64,000 nucleotides of DNA from JALZMG01 sp963739975 (GCA_963739975.1 CAVUCK010000012.1:528460-592459); one strand, 5' to 3'; positions 46,517 to 55,476 are shown, counted from the first letter of the stretch. The notes: a model not told the origin generated them from the sequence alone. Made by a program: numbers and translations.

Positions 46517-47799
46517 CGGCGTCGCCCCACCGCCGTCGCCGCTCGACGCTCGTCGCCACCGTGGTCGCCGTCGGTGTCACGTTGGGCGCCGCCGGACTGG
46601 CCGTCGCCGGCGGGTTGACGCTCTACAACTCGACCGAGGGCACCAGCACCATGTCGACCGTCCCGCAACGGGTCTTCCCGCCGACGCCGACGGCGGTGCT
46701 GGCGGCGGTGGACGACGAGGGCGAGTTGGCGTCGCTGGCGGTGCTGGTGGGCTCGCCGAGCGGGACCGGCGGCAGCATCGTCACGGTTCCCGTGAACAGT
46801 GACGCCACCGGCGGCGCGGGCGACGAGCGCCTGCCACTCGACGAGACGTTCCGGCTGGACGGCGCGGCGTCACTGGAGAACGAGGTCGAGGTGGCGCTCG
46901 GGCTAGGCATCGACACGGTCGAGGTGGTCGACGAAGCCCGGTTGACCGAGTTGCTGGGGCCGATCGGACCGATCCAGGTCGACCTGCCAGACGCCGTGAC
47001 CGACGCCAGTGGGCGGGTGATCGCACCGGCCGGTGCCGGCACGATCGAGCCGGCGGAGGCGGCGGCCATCCTCACGGCTCGAGATGCCGACCAGTCGGCC
47101 GCGCTCCGGTACCCGGCGGCGGTCGCCGTGTGGAACGGCCTGGCCGCGGTCGCCGGTGCGGCGCCCGTGGCTGCCGGTGCCGGCACCGTCGACGCCGTGT
47201 TCGCTCCCGTGATGTCCGGCGCGACCACCTCTCGATCCCTGACGTTCGAGACCCCCGACGAGAAGGACAACCCCCGGCAGGTCGACGTGGTGAGGCTCGA
47301 CCGCATCGAGCTGGCGGTGGTCCTCGGGCAGATCGCCCCGGGGAAGTTGTCGGCGCCGAACCCGGCGCTCACGTTCCGCATCGAGAGTCCCTTCGAGGAC
47401 GCCGCCCTCGGTGAGGGTGCATCGCGCACGCAAGTCGCCTACGACGCGACGTCGGTGATCCTGTTCGCCGGTGGAAACGTGCTGTCCGTCAGCACGGCGG
47501 CGGGGGAGACTCCCGAGGTGACGCAAGTGTTCGTCAGCGACGATTCGCTCCTCGGCGAGGTCGAGGGCATCGACGCGCTGCTCGGACCCGTGGAGATCGG
47601 CGTGGCCGAGGAGCGCATCGCCGGCGTCGACGCCGTCATCCGCCTCGGTTCCAGCTTCCTCGTCCGGCCGGGGGCGGAGGCGCCACTCCCGAGCACCGGC
47701 GCGACGGTCGCCGGCGGGGAACCTGCGGAGACCACCGAGACGGCCGAGACCGACACGACCGAGACCAACGGCGGCGACGGCGACGACGACGATGGATGA
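46513..47799 (+). CDS. LCP/LytR-like exported protein with degenerate catalytic region
   Basis: 428 residues. N-terminal membrane anchor (VVAVGVTLGAAGLAVAGGLT), then an extracytoplasmic domain with LCP features (PLDETFRLDGAASLENEVEV, GIDTVEVVDEARLTELLGPI, DLPDAVTDASG). A C-terminal LytR_C-like region (VFVSDDSLLGEVEGIDALLG) and a Thr/Asp tail follow. LCP enzymes attach glycopolymers to the wall, but the arginine-rich catalytic stretch is poorly conserved here (ILTARDADQSAALRYP), so activity is doubtful. GTG 46513 overlaps nadD (GTGA); its end overlaps rsfS by 8 bp. Confidence 0.75.
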   Translation: MTASPHRRRRSTLVATVVAVGVTLGAAGLAVAGGLTLYNSTEGTSTMSTVPQRVFPPTPTAVLAAVDDEGELASLAVLVGSPSGTGGSIVTVPVNSDATGGAGDERLPLDETFRLDGAASLENEVEVALGLGIDTVEVVDEARLTELLGPIGPIQVDLPDAVTDASGRVIAPAGAGTIEPAEAAAILTARDADQSAALRYPAAVAVWNGLAAVAGAAPVAAGAGTVDAVFAPVMSGATTSRSLTFETPDEKDNPRQVDVVRLDRIELAVVLGQIAPGKLSAPNPALTFRIESPFEDAALGEGASRTQVAYDATSVILFAGGNVLSVSTAAGETPEVTQVFVSDDSLLGEVEGIDALLGPVEIGVAEERIAGVDAVIRLGSSFLVRPGAEAPLPSTGATVAGGEPAETTETAETDTTETNGGDGDDDDG

Positions 47800-48148
47800 C
47801 ACCGACGCCCGCACGGTCGCCGAGATCGCCGCCAAGGCGGCCGACGAGAAGCAGGGCCGCAACATCGTCGTCCTCGACGTCGGTGACATCCTCGGCATCG
47901 CCGAGCTGTTCGTCGTGCTCGACGCCCCGAACCGCCGCCTCGTACGGACCCTCGTCGACGACATCGAGCACCAGGTGCGGCTGGCCACCGGCCGAGCGCC
48001 GCGGCGCACCGAGGGGATGCGCGAGCAGCAGTGGGTGCTGCTCGACTACGGCGACGTGGTCGTCCACGTGTTCCTCGACGAGATCCGCCGGTTCTACGAG
48101 ATCGAGCGCCTCTACCGGGACGCGCCGGTCGTCGACTGGACCGCCTGA
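47792..48148 (+). CDS. rsfS: Ribosomal silencing factor RsfS
   Basis: 118 residues. Binds L14 of the large subunit and blocks subunit joining during starvation. Core motifs: GRNIVVLDVGDILGIAELFV, RRLVRTLVDDIEHQV, EQQWVLLDYGDVVVHVFLDE and RRFYEIERLYRDAP. ATG 47792 lies inside the end of the previous gene. Last gene of the unit; a strong hairpin begins 9 bp after its stop. Confidence 0.95.
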   Translation: MDDTDARTVAEIAAKAADEKQGRNIVVLDVGDILGIAELFVVLDAPNRRLVRTLVDDIEHQVRLATGRAPRRTEGMREQQWVLLDYGDVVVHVFLDEIRRFYEIERLYRDAPVVDWTA

Positions 48149-48156
48149 ACGGATGA

Positions 48157-48195
48157 GGTGAGCGGTGAGGGGTCCTGAGCCCCTCACCGCTCACC
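48157..48195. terminator. Terminator hairpin after rsfS
   Basis: Perfect 16-nt arms GGTGAGCGGTGAGGGG (48157-48172) and CCCCTCACCGCTCACC (48180-48195) around a 7-nt loop. It ends the nadD-rsfS transcript and isolates the tRNA gene downstream. No T-tract. Confidence 0.8.
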
Positions 48196-48257
48196 GCACG
48201 GCGCCGACCGGTCCGGTTGGCCGGGCATCCACGCTTGGTATCGTCAACAGGCCGTTC

Positions 48258-48330
48258 GGGGCTGTAGCTCAGTTGGTAGAGCACTTCCATGGCATGGAAG
48301 GGGTCAGGGGTTCGATTCCCCTCAGCTCCA
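48258..48330 (+). tRNA. tRNA-Ala (anticodon GGC)
   Basis: 73-nt cloverleaf. Acceptor GGGGCTG pairs with CAGCTCC, D arm GCTCAGTTGGTAGAGC, anticodon stem CTTCC/GGAAG around loop ATGGCAT (anticodon GGC), T arm AGGGGTTCGATTCCCCT, discriminator A. The CCA end is not encoded. The 3' half is a classic integration site. DNA downstream changes character to mobile elements, so it is likely the attachment site of an integrative element. No second copy of the 3' end is visible in the window. Confidence 0.95.
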
Positions 48331-48389
48331 CCCGGATAATCCCAGGTCAGACGCGGTGGTCTTGGTCGGCGGCAACTCTGTCGATCCGG

Positions 48390-48412
48390 TTCGGGGAGCA
48401 ATTCGGGGAGCA
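48390..48412 (+). repeat. Tandem direct repeats beside the tRNA, possible integrase arm sites
   Basis: TTCGGGGAGCA occurs at 48390-48400 and again at 48402-48412, with a 12-bp period. It lies 60 bp after the tRNA-Ala gene and 56 bp before an excisionase-like gene. Short direct repeats at this position are typical arm-type binding sites of tyrosine recombinases. Function is inference. Confidence 0.4.
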
Positions 48413-48467
48413 GTAGGCGAGCCGAATCGGGATCGCTGAGCAGGGGTTTGTGCGAAGTGTCGCGGGT

Positions 48468-48755
48468 TCACGCACCGTCTGCGCCGGCGAGCAGAGTCTC
48501 AACGAACCGCTCCAGCTCGGACACCGGAAAGCGCAGCGAACGTCCGACGTGGACGGCCTGCAGTTCCCCGCGGTTGATCAGCTCGTAGATCGTCGTGCGA
48601 CTCAGACCGAGGATCTCGCCCGCTTGCTCAACCGTGACAAGCAAAGGAGCAAGGCGGCGTGGGCTGTTGCCGCGCACGCTCGACGTCGACGACGGGTGGA
48701 CTCCGACCGGTCGCCTCGCACTTCTCAGAACCTCTGGCCGAGATGCCTTGCTCAT
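48468..48755 (-). CDS. Excisionase-family (AlpA/Xis-like) HTH protein
   Basis: 95 residues. A basic N-terminal leader is followed by a MerR-type winged HTH: LLVTVEQAGEILGLSRTTIY, ELINRGELQAVHVGRSLRFP, VSELERFVETL. Such proteins bend attachment-site DNA to direct excision, or act as element regulators. Position just inside the tRNA-Ala gene fits an Xis, but no intact integrase remains nearby (a broken one lies at 59.8-60.7 kb). ATG 48755 is chosen; a TTG at 48806 would add 17 residues. Confidence 0.8.
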   Translation of the reverse strand: MSKASRPEVLRSARRPVGVHPSSTSSVRGNSPRRLAPLLVTVEQAGEILGLSRTTIYELINRGELQAVHVGRSLRFPVSELERFVETLLAGADGA

Positions 48756-48806
48756 GGTCGGAGAAGGAGGCGCACCGAGCGGCTGCCGCACAATCTCATT
48801 GACCAA

Positions 48807-49114
48807 TGACGCAGACGGCTCCTGAGGTCGTCACCACACTGGCGCTGAGCGTCTGACAGCGTGCACGACGCTGCTGTCAGCAACTGCCGCGCCCAGTTGC
48901 GGCCGCGGCGGGTCGAGCGGTACAGCTGGGCACCGACCGCGTCGATTGTGGGCGGTGCCAGTCACGAGGGACTGCCGGCTGGCGGCTGAGGGCGCACGTG
49001 CGATCGCCATCGGAGATGGCGTCGCTTGCCAGGAACGGCGCTTCGAGGACGGCCTGGCCGGCTCTCGATCGCGTGGTATCGGGCGCGGAAGTCGGACATC
49101 GCGGCGGCGCCCCA
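48807..49114. other. Intergenic remnant region before IS256
   Basis: About 308 bp with no convincing gene. It contains the 20-bp sequence CGCGGAAGTCGGACATCGCG (49084-49103), found again at 53391-53410. On the minus strand that repeat reads through an ATG (MSDFR...), followed by a short frame SDFRARYHAIESRPG ending after ~45 codons, possibly the start of a lost gene. Confidence 0.4.
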
Positions 49115-50482
49115 CCGAGTGGTGGGCTTCGAGGTGATCCTCGGTGTCAGTCGCCGGAGGTGAGCTCGGCGACATCGTCAGTATCGCGCTCGGGGTAGAG
49201 GATCGCCATTGAGCCTTCTGAGAGGTAGCGGCGGTGGCCGGCTTGCCATTCGTCGTGGACGTCGGCGAGCACAGCGCCGACTAGGCGGATCACCGACGCT
49301 TCGTTGGGGAAGATGCCCACGACACGGGCGCGGCGCTTGACTTCTTTGTTCAGCCGCTCGAGCGGGTTCGTCGACCAGATCTTCGTCCAGTGCGCTCGGG
49401 GGAACGCGCTGAAGGCGAGGACCTCGGCTTTGGCGTCGTCCATCAACGTGGCGATCTTGGGGAAGCGGTCGCCGAGCTGGTCACGCACCTGATCCCAGGT
49501 CGACGCCACGGTGTCGGGGTCGGGCTGGGCGAAGATGGTGCGGAAGACGGCGGCGACCATGTCCTGATGCGACTTGGGCACCAGCGCCAGCAGGTTGCGG
49601 GCGAAGTGCACCCGGCAGCGTTGATGGCTGGCCCCTTGGAACGACCGGCGCAGCGCGGCGACCAAGCCGGCGTGCTGATCGGAGATGACCATCCTGACAC
49701 CGCCCAGGCCGCGCGACTTGAGTGAGCGCAGGAACCCGCGCCAGAACGCTTCGTCCTCGGAGTCTCCGACGTCGACACCGAGCACCTCGCGGGAGCCGGT
49801 GGCGGTGATGCCGGTGGCGATGACCACTGCCATCGAGGTGACCTGTGATGTGTTGTTGCGGACGTGGAGGTAGGTGGCGTCGAGGTAGACGTAGGGGAAT
49901 TCGACGTGGTCAAGGCGGCGGGTGCGGAACGCCCCGACGGTCTCGTCGAGGCCGGCGCAGATTCGGGAGACCTCGGACTTCTTGATCCCCGACGGCGCTC
50001 CGAGGGCCTCGACCAGGTCGTCAACCGAGCGAGTCGACACGCCCTGCACGTAGGCCTCCATCACCACCGCGTAGAGGGCCTGGTCGATCCGTCGACGCGG
50101 CTCGAGGATCGACGGGAAGAAGCTGCCCTTGCGCAGCTTAGGGATGCGCAACCCGACGTCACCGGCCTGCGTGGTCAACAGGCGGGGCCGTGACCCGTTG
50201 CGTTCGGTCACCCGTGCGTCGCTGCGTTCGTAACGGGCGGCGCCGATCTGCTCGGCGGCTTCGACCTCGATCAGCTCTTGCAGCACCAGCTGCACGGCGT
50301 CACGGATCAGATCGACACCCTCGCCGGCGCGGAACGCCTCCAACATCTCCGACAGGACAGACTGAGACAGGGCCATCGGTGCGGTACTCCTTCGTGTGCT
50401 CTTGCAGGAACACACCGAGAATCACGCCGATGGCCTCACCAGTGGTGGACCCCCGACAGCCATCTCAAAGCCCACCATTCGG
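49115..50482 (-). mobile_element. IS256-family insertion sequence
   Basis: The ends are imperfect 22-bp inverted repeats: CCGAGTGGTGGGCTTCGAGGTG at 49115-49136 and the complement of CCGAATGGTGGGCTTTGAGATG at 50461-50482 (3 mismatches). Between them is one intact transposase gene. The flanking 8 bp (GCGCCCCA and GGACGCAC) do not match, so no target duplication is seen; the ends may be off by a few bases or one flank was rearranged. Confidence 0.75.
49147..50376 (-). CDS. IS256-family transposase (mutator type)
   Basis: 409 residues, intact. Mutator-type DDE transposase: EIEAAEQIGAARYERSDAR-like N-terminal zone, RLLTTQAGDVGLRIPKLRKG, YVYLDATYLHVRNN (first Asp), VRMVISDQHAGLVAALRRSF (second Asp), QRCRVHFARNLLALVPKSHQ, and WSTNPLERLNKEVKRRARVV near the final Glu. 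ATG 50376 is preferred. Completeness suggests the element is or recently was active. Confidence 0.95.
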   Translation of the reverse strand: MALSQSVLSEMLEAFRAGEGVDLIRDAVQLVLQELIEVEAAEQIGAARYERSDARVTERNGSRPRLLTTQAGDVGLRIPKLRKGSFFPSILEPRRRIDQALYAVVMEAYVQGVSTRSVDDLVEALGAPSGIKKSEVSRICAGLDETVGAFRTRRLDHVEFPYVYLDATYLHVRNNTSQVTSMAVVIATGITATGSREVLGVDVGDSEDEAFWRGFLRSLKSRGLGGVRMVISDQHAGLVAALRRSFQGASHQRCRVHFARNLLALVPKSHQDMVAAVFRTIFAQPDPDTVASTWDQVRDQLGDRFPKIATLMDDAKAEVLAFSAFPRAHWTKIWSTNPLERLNKEVKRRARVVGIFPNEASVIRLVGAVLADVHDEWQAGHRRYLSEGSMAILYPERDTDDVAELTSGD

Positions 50483-50859
50483 GGACGCACACGACATCGC
50501 ACCGGGAACTGCGAGCGCGGCAGGAACGGCATACCTTGGAGCGTTGAGCCGTCAAGTAGCCGTGAGCCAGCGTTGAGGAGGCGGTCCGGGCCGCAGGCCC
50601 GGAATGGGGCGCGTCGGGTCGCCGGCGGCGTTGTCGCCGTCGGTGGTCTGGGTGGTCAGATCATCGGATGTGTCAGCGAAAGCTCGACGGGTGGCGCTGG
50701 GTTGAACTGGCGTCGGGTCCTCGAAGAGCGAGGCGGGCAGCCCGGATGTCGGGTGCCGAGGGCATACCTTCGTCACGCCCGGCGGGGCGGGGTGACATGA
50801 CGCCGTCCGGTCACGACCAGATGAGCTCAAGCACTTAGAGACCACGCCGGTCAGGGTGG
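50483..50859. other. Flank of IS110-type element A, no gene seen
   Basis: 377 bp between the IS256 end and the stop of the first IS110-type transposase. Minus-strand reading frames here look like chance GC-rich frames. The stretch is probably the transposase-distal end of element A and may hold its structured non-coding end; I could not define its boundary. Confidence 0.3.
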
Positions 50860-51903
50860 TCATGCCGATAAACGAGCTGCGTCTGATCGCGCCGACCTCA
50901 CGCCGCGTCTGGGGGCGGCGAGGCAACGGATGTGGCCGTCGCGCAGCCCGTAGTAGACGAGCGTGAGGAGATGACGGGCCGCGGCGACGCGGCCGATGTT
51001 GTGACCGCGCCGGGCGCCGACGCGAGCCTTGACCGAAGCGACGCGACGGTCGTGGGCGGCGCCGGAGACGGCTTCGATCGCCGCCCAGCGCAGCAGCCGT
51101 GATCCTTGCTTGGTGAGTGCCCGCGCCGGGTGTGGGCGTCGGACTCGCGGAGCCGCGGTGTCAGCCCGGCCCACGAGCACAGCCGCCGTGGATCGTCGAA
51201 GCGGTGCACGTCGCCGATCTCGGCGATGAACACCGCCGCTAGGACACGCCCGACGCCGGCGATCTGCAGGATCGCCTCGTAGCCGGGATGGCCCTTGAGG
51301 CGACGGTGGATGCGGGCGTCGGTCTGGCCGATCGTGCAACTCGATCAGGTCACGCGCCGACTCGATCCGGTTGGTGTAGGCGTCAGCCAGTTGCAACTCA
51401 TCCAGCCAGCGTTGCCCACCCGTCCACCAGATCCCCTTCACTGGTGGGATCACGCCTTCTTTGCCGAGCACCTGGTGGACCTGGCACTTCAAGCCGGTCT
51501 GCAGGCGGGTCAGCTTGTGGCGGTAGCGGACCTCCTCGCGCAGCTCGCGCACCGCCGGCGGCGCCACCCATGATTCGGGCAGCCGGCCCATCCGCAACAG
51601 ATCGGCGAGCAGGGTGGCGTCGGCGATGTCGTTCTTCACTCGCCGGTTGGCGTAGCCGGCGATCCCCAACGGATGCGCCAGATGCAGCCGCACGCCGCAG
51701 CCGGCGATCACGTCAGCCGCCCAATACCACCCCCAACAGGCTTCCATCGCCACCTCGGCGCCAGGCCCGGCAGCGTGAACCTCGGCCGCCAGATTGGCGG
51801 CGGTGTTGTCGATCCGACTCCACGACACCCGGTCACCGTCGTCGTTCAACACGACGACCACGGAACGCTGCCGGTGCAAGTCGATGCCTACGTACGATCC
51901 CAT
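50860..51903 (-). pseudogene. IS110-family transposase A, two internal frameshifts
   Basis: ATG 51903 starts GSYVGIDLHRQRSVVVVLND (DEDD first Asp), followed by VAMEACWGWYWAADVI and NDIADATLLADLLRMGRLPE. A frame is open throughout, but the middle makes sense only in another frame: IGQTDARIHRRLKGHPGYEA and AILQIAGVGRVLAAVFIAEI, then GDVHRFDDPRRLCSWAGLTP, up to ~51130. After that the first frame resumes (QGSRLLRWAAIEAVSGAAHD). Indels at ~51340 and ~51130 cancel. As written the transposase would be inactive. Confidence 0.8.
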
Positions 51904-52322
51904 CTGAGCCTCCTTGCTCGCTGGGTTGGATCAGCAACCTCGAGCTTCATCCGAACCCGAGGACCGAACCAGAGCGAGGAGGCTCACCACCCCCCGGCAG
52001 CTCCACATGGCATCACTTATCGGATGCGTCGGCATCGATCGATTTGGGCGATATCGGGCTGTGAGTATTCGGAGGCCGGTCTTCGGGATCGGTGAGGCTG
52101 GTGTCGGTGACGCCGGTGTGACCCCTTATCGGGCCTGCCCTGCCGTGTGGGTGGGTGCACTTCGCCGCGATGTGTCCGTCGTCGTCGCCGATGCCGGCCT
52201 GGCCTGCTGCTGTCCTGATCAGAAGCCTGTCCACCTGACGGTGTGACTCATCACAGTCCTGGCGTAGCGGTTCCTCCCAGGCCGGCACCGACCGAAACAC
52301 TCACAGGGAGGTTCCACTCATC
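51904..52322 (+). ncRNA. Non-coding left end of IS110-type element B, candidate bridge RNA region
   Basis: 419 bp lie between the divergent transposases A and B without a gene. IS110-group elements (as opposed to IS1111) encode a structured guide ('bridge') RNA in the end upstream of the transposase. Small hairpins are visible, such as TGTGA-CTCA-TCACA at 52242-52255 and CCTCCC/GGGAGG flanking the last ~40 bp. The exact RNA and its loops cannot be fixed by eye, and part of this region could belong to the 5' end of element A. Confidence 0.35.
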
Positions 52323-53375
52323 ATGCTTGCAGAACTCGTCCAGCACGTGATCGGCGTCGATCCCGACCGCGACTGGATCACTCTCGCCGTGGTCGACGCG
52401 CAGACCACCGGCGTCATCGTGGAGGGCCGCTTCCGGGCCACAGCCGACGGTTACGCCGACTCCATCGACTTCGTTGACGGCCGCAGCACCGACACCGAGC
52501 GGGCTTGGGCGATCGAGGGCACGGCCAGCTACGGGCGGGGCTTGACGATGGCGTTGACCCGTCGCGGCGAGTGGGTCATCGAGTTCGATCGCCCGACCCG
52601 CAAGACGAAAGATGGCGCCAAGTCCGACGCGCTCGACGCCGTCCGTGCCGCCCGTGAGACGCTCGGCCGGACTCGGCTCAGCACACCACGCGCGCATGAC
52701 GGCGTTCGTGAAGCGATCCGTGTTCACGCCGTGACCAGGGCCGGCGCAGTGCGTGCCCGCACCAGCGCCATCAACGAACTCAAGGCGATGATCGTCTCTG
52801 CCGACGAGGAACTGCGCGGTCAGCTGCGTGGGCTGCGCACTCGTCAGCAAGTAGCGCACTGTGCCCGGTTCCGCGACGGTACCCACGCAACAGTCGAGCG
52901 TCGCAGCACCCGTCTGACGATGCGCGCCCTGGCGCGTCGCATCGAACACCTCAACGACGAGATCGACGACCACAACGAAGCCCTCAAATCACTGCTCGAA
53001 CAGGCCGCTCCGCAGCTACTCGCCGAGCGCGGCATCGGCTACATCACCGCCGCCGAGTTCTACCTCGCCTGGTCCCACCCCGGCCGCTGCCGCAGCGAAG
53101 CCGCCTTCGCCCGACTCGGCGGAACCTCACCCGTCGCGGCGACCTCCGGCCAGAACCAGACCCGACATCGACTCAACCGCGGCGGCGACCGACGACTCAA
53201 CCGCGCCCTCTACCACGTCGCCATCACGAAGCGCCGATGCGACGCAGCCACACAGGCCTACATCGACCACCGGATCGCCGAGGGAAAGACCGAACGAGAA
53301 GCGATCCGCTGCATCAAACGGTTCATCGCTCGACGCGTCTGGCGACTCCTCGAGCACCCACCAACCACCACTTGA
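52323..53375 (+). CDS. IS110-family transposase B (intact)
   Basis: 350 residues. RuvC-like DEDD domain: VIGVDPDRDWITLAVVDAQT, RAWAIEGTASYGRGLTMALT and KSDALDAVRAARETLG. A C-terminal Tnp_20 region has the conserved serine zone ARLGGTSPVAATSGQNQTRH and LNRGGDRRLNRALYHVAITK, and the end DHRIAEGKTEREAIRCIKRF. ATG 52323 with GGGAGG upstream. Only this IS110 copy in the window has an intact frame. Confidence 0.94.
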   Translation: MLAELVQHVIGVDPDRDWITLAVVDAQTTGVIVEGRFRATADGYADSIDFVDGRSTDTERAWAIEGTASYGRGLTMALTRRGEWVIEFDRPTRKTKDGAKSDALDAVRAARETLGRTRLSTPRAHDGVREAIRVHAVTRAGAVRARTSAINELKAMIVSADEELRGQLRGLRTRQQVAHCARFRDGTHATVERRSTRLTMRALARRIEHLNDEIDDHNEALKSLLEQAAPQLLAERGIGYITAAEFYLAWSHPGRCRSEAAFARLGGTSPVAATSGQNQTRHRLNRGGDRRLNRALYHVAITKRRCDAATQAYIDHRIAEGKTEREAIRCIKRFIARRVWRLLEHPPTTT

Positions 53376-53410
53376 CAGACATAGAAGCATCGCGGAAGTC
53401 GGACATCGCG
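53376..53410. repeat. Right end of IS110 element B and 20-bp direct repeat
   Basis: TTGACAGACATAGAAGCATC (53372-53391) follows the transposase stop and closely resembles TTGACAACACATAGGAGCGTC at the end of element C (63965-63985), so it marks the element end. It runs into CGCGGAAGTCGGACATCGCG (53391-53410), identical to 49084-49103. Confidence 0.55.
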
Positions 53411-53599
53411 TCGGGAACGACCGGATGTGGGAGGGACGGCGCCTCGATGGCACCCTCGAGGCGGGAGGCAGGCCTGTGGACCCTCGGATGATGACGGCCC
53501 GGGCTCGGGCGTCCTAGCCCGCGGGCAGCGCTGGCAGCGGGGTGATCGGGCCGCCAGGCCGAGGTGCTGGTCCGACCGGGTCGGGGTGGTGCGGGTCGT

Positions 53600-53954
53600 C
53601 GACGGCGTCGGCGGTGTTCTGTCGTGGGCGGGTCCGTCGACGTTGAGCTTGGGGATGATCCGGTCGAGCCACCTGGGGATCCACCAGTTGCGGTCGCCGA
53701 GGAGTTCCATTGTGGCCGGTACGAGCAACATGCGGACGATGGTGGCGTCGAGCAGGACGGCGAGGGCGAAGCCGATGCCGAACAGTTTCCCGGTGCGGTC
53801 GTCTTCGAACACGAACGAGCCGAAGACGACGACCATGATGGCGGCGGCGGCGGTGATGAGCTGTGCTGTCTTGGCGAGGCCGTCGGCGACGGCGGTGGCG
53901 GAGTCGCCGGTCTTGTCGTATTCCTCGTGGATCCGTGACTCAAGGACGGATACC
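53600..53954 (-). pseudogene. MMPL/RND transporter, C-terminal remnant
   Basis: On the minus strand: SVLESRIHEEYDKTGDSATA, VADGLAKTAQLITAAAAIMV, VVFGSFVFEDDRTGKLFGIG, FALAVLLDATIVRMLLVPAT, MELLGDRNWWIPRWLDRI. This is the conserved end of MmpL-type lipid exporters (last three membrane helices). The match begins exactly at the left inverted repeat of the IS1380 element, and the rest of the gene (about 550 residues) is absent beyond that element. The insertion therefore removed or separated the front of the gene. Confidence 0.85.
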
Positions 53955-55476
53955 TAGCCACGATCTTTCATAGGGCTGCTTGAGCGGTGGCGTTGGTGGG
54001 GGGTGCCGTGAAGGCGGTTCGGACGCGGTTGATGGCGTCGAGGAGCGTTTGGGTCCAGGGCCAGTGGCGGTCGAGGTGGAGGCGTCGGCCGGTGGGGGTG
54101 ATGTGCGCGGCGATGTGGAGGAGGCGGTGACGGATGGTCTTGGGGGTGGCGCGGCGGAGCTGGCCGGTGCAGCCGATGCGCTGGGCCCAGGCGAGGAGGT
54201 CGTGGGCGGTGAAGCAGAGCTGCATCCAGACGTCGTTGTTGACGATGTCGTCGAAGGGCAGGTTGGCGAGGCCGGACGCTTTGGCGTCGCGGATGACGTT
54301 CTCGGCGCGGGCTCGTTGGCGTTGGCGTAGTTCGAGCGCGGCGACGTCGGCGTCGGGCTGGTCGGTGATGAACGCGGTGTGGCGGAACCCTTCGATGGTG
54401 TCGAACAACGAGAGTTGGGCGCCGGGATGGGGGCGTTCGCGGCGCACGATCAGCCGTGTCCCCTCTGGCCAGGCGTCGAGGTTGACGAAGTCGGTGAGCT
54501 CGACCACCTCGGCGCCGTCACGGCGGCCGCCGTCGGCGTCGATGGCGGGGTGCCAGCAGCCGGTTGGACGGCGATGACGCCATCACGGACACGTTCGTCG
54601 ATCTGGTAGCCGAGCGAGAACTCGATGTTGCGTTCGACGCATTCCTCGGCCAGCCAGTGCGAAGCCCCTGCTGAATCGGCACGAACCAGGATCCGGTGCT
54701 GCACGCCGTCGGGGTCGTCGCCGCGATCGTGGCCGGCCCGCCACCTCGGCGGGAGCTGATCGATCGCCTCGGCGAGCACGACGACGTGATCCTCGGCGCA
54801 GTTGGCCCCGGCGTTGCCGGGACGCAGCATCCCGGCGAGCACCTCGTCGGTCTCGGCGCACATCGCCAGCAACGGATGGTGCCCGTAGGTGCGCTTGTAG
54901 GTCGGCGCGGCGTCTTGCTTGTCGGCCTTGGTGCGGATGATCGTCGCGTCGAGATCGATCACCAACCCGTCGCCGCCGGGGCCGCTCCCGCCGCCCACGC
55001 CCGTTCACGCGCCGCCGCTCGCGCACGGGCGATGCCGCGCAACTCGACCGGGACCGATGTGGTTGAAGGTGCGCCACACGGTCGCGTCCGACGCGACCGA
55101 CCCGAACATCGCCGGCTGGGCCCGCAGCGCGGCCAGATCGCTGAGGCACGTCGCACCATCGGCGAGCGCCAACACCATCTGCGCCAGCGTGCGCCCGGCG
55201 TCATGACGGCGCTGCGGGACCGCCGACATCGCCGTGCTCAACCCAACGGTGAGGCCCGACAGATCTGCGGTCTCCGCCAGCCACGCCAGCCCGGCGTGAG
55301 ACACCAGCCCCGCACCGTCACCGGTCACCCGACGCGGTCGAATCAGCCTGGTACCTTGACCCATGGAAACGCCCTCCGAACCTTGTGATTGGTTGCTTGT
55401 GTCGCAACAGCAATCATCCCAGGTCGGAGGGCATTTTCGTGGGACCCAACCCGGCCCCTACGAAAGATCGTGGCTA
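53955..55476 (-). mobile_element. IS1380-family insertion sequence
   Basis: Inverted repeats TAGCCACGATCTTTCATAGG(G) at 53955-53975 and the complement of TAGCCACGATCTTTCGTAGG(G) at 55456-55476 match at 20 of 21 positions. They enclose one transposase gene with frameshifts. The 4-bp flanks (TACC and ACGG) are not a direct repeat. A GCCCTCCGA...TCGGAGGGC inverted repeat lies between the transposase start and the right end. Confidence 0.85.
53968..55364 (-). pseudogene. IS1380-family transposase, frameshifted
   Basis: Three consecutive frames give one DDE_Tnp_1 protein. Residues from ATG 55364: GLVSHAGLAWLAETADLSGL, ALADGATCLSDLAALRAQPA, MFGSVASDATVWRTFNHIG. Then, shifted at ~55010: DGLVIDLDATIIRTKADKQD, HPLLAMCAETDEVLAGMLRP, VRADSAGASHWLAEECVERN. 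Then, shifted at ~54520: LTDFVNLDAWPEGTRLIVRR, RARAENVIRDAKASGLANLP, FDDIVNNDVWMQLCFTAHDL. All conserved blocks remain, so decay is recent or apparent. Confidence 0.85.

Noticed and set aside
50552..50926. 124-codon minus-strand frame next to IS110 A as a gene
   Set aside because: No recognisable domain, Pro/Arg/Thr-rich; it lies in the presumed non-coding end of the element and overlaps the transposase stop.
49115..55476. IS256 to IS1380 stretch as a composite transposon
   Set aside because: The two ends belong to different IS families, and no shared terminal repeats bracket the cargo.
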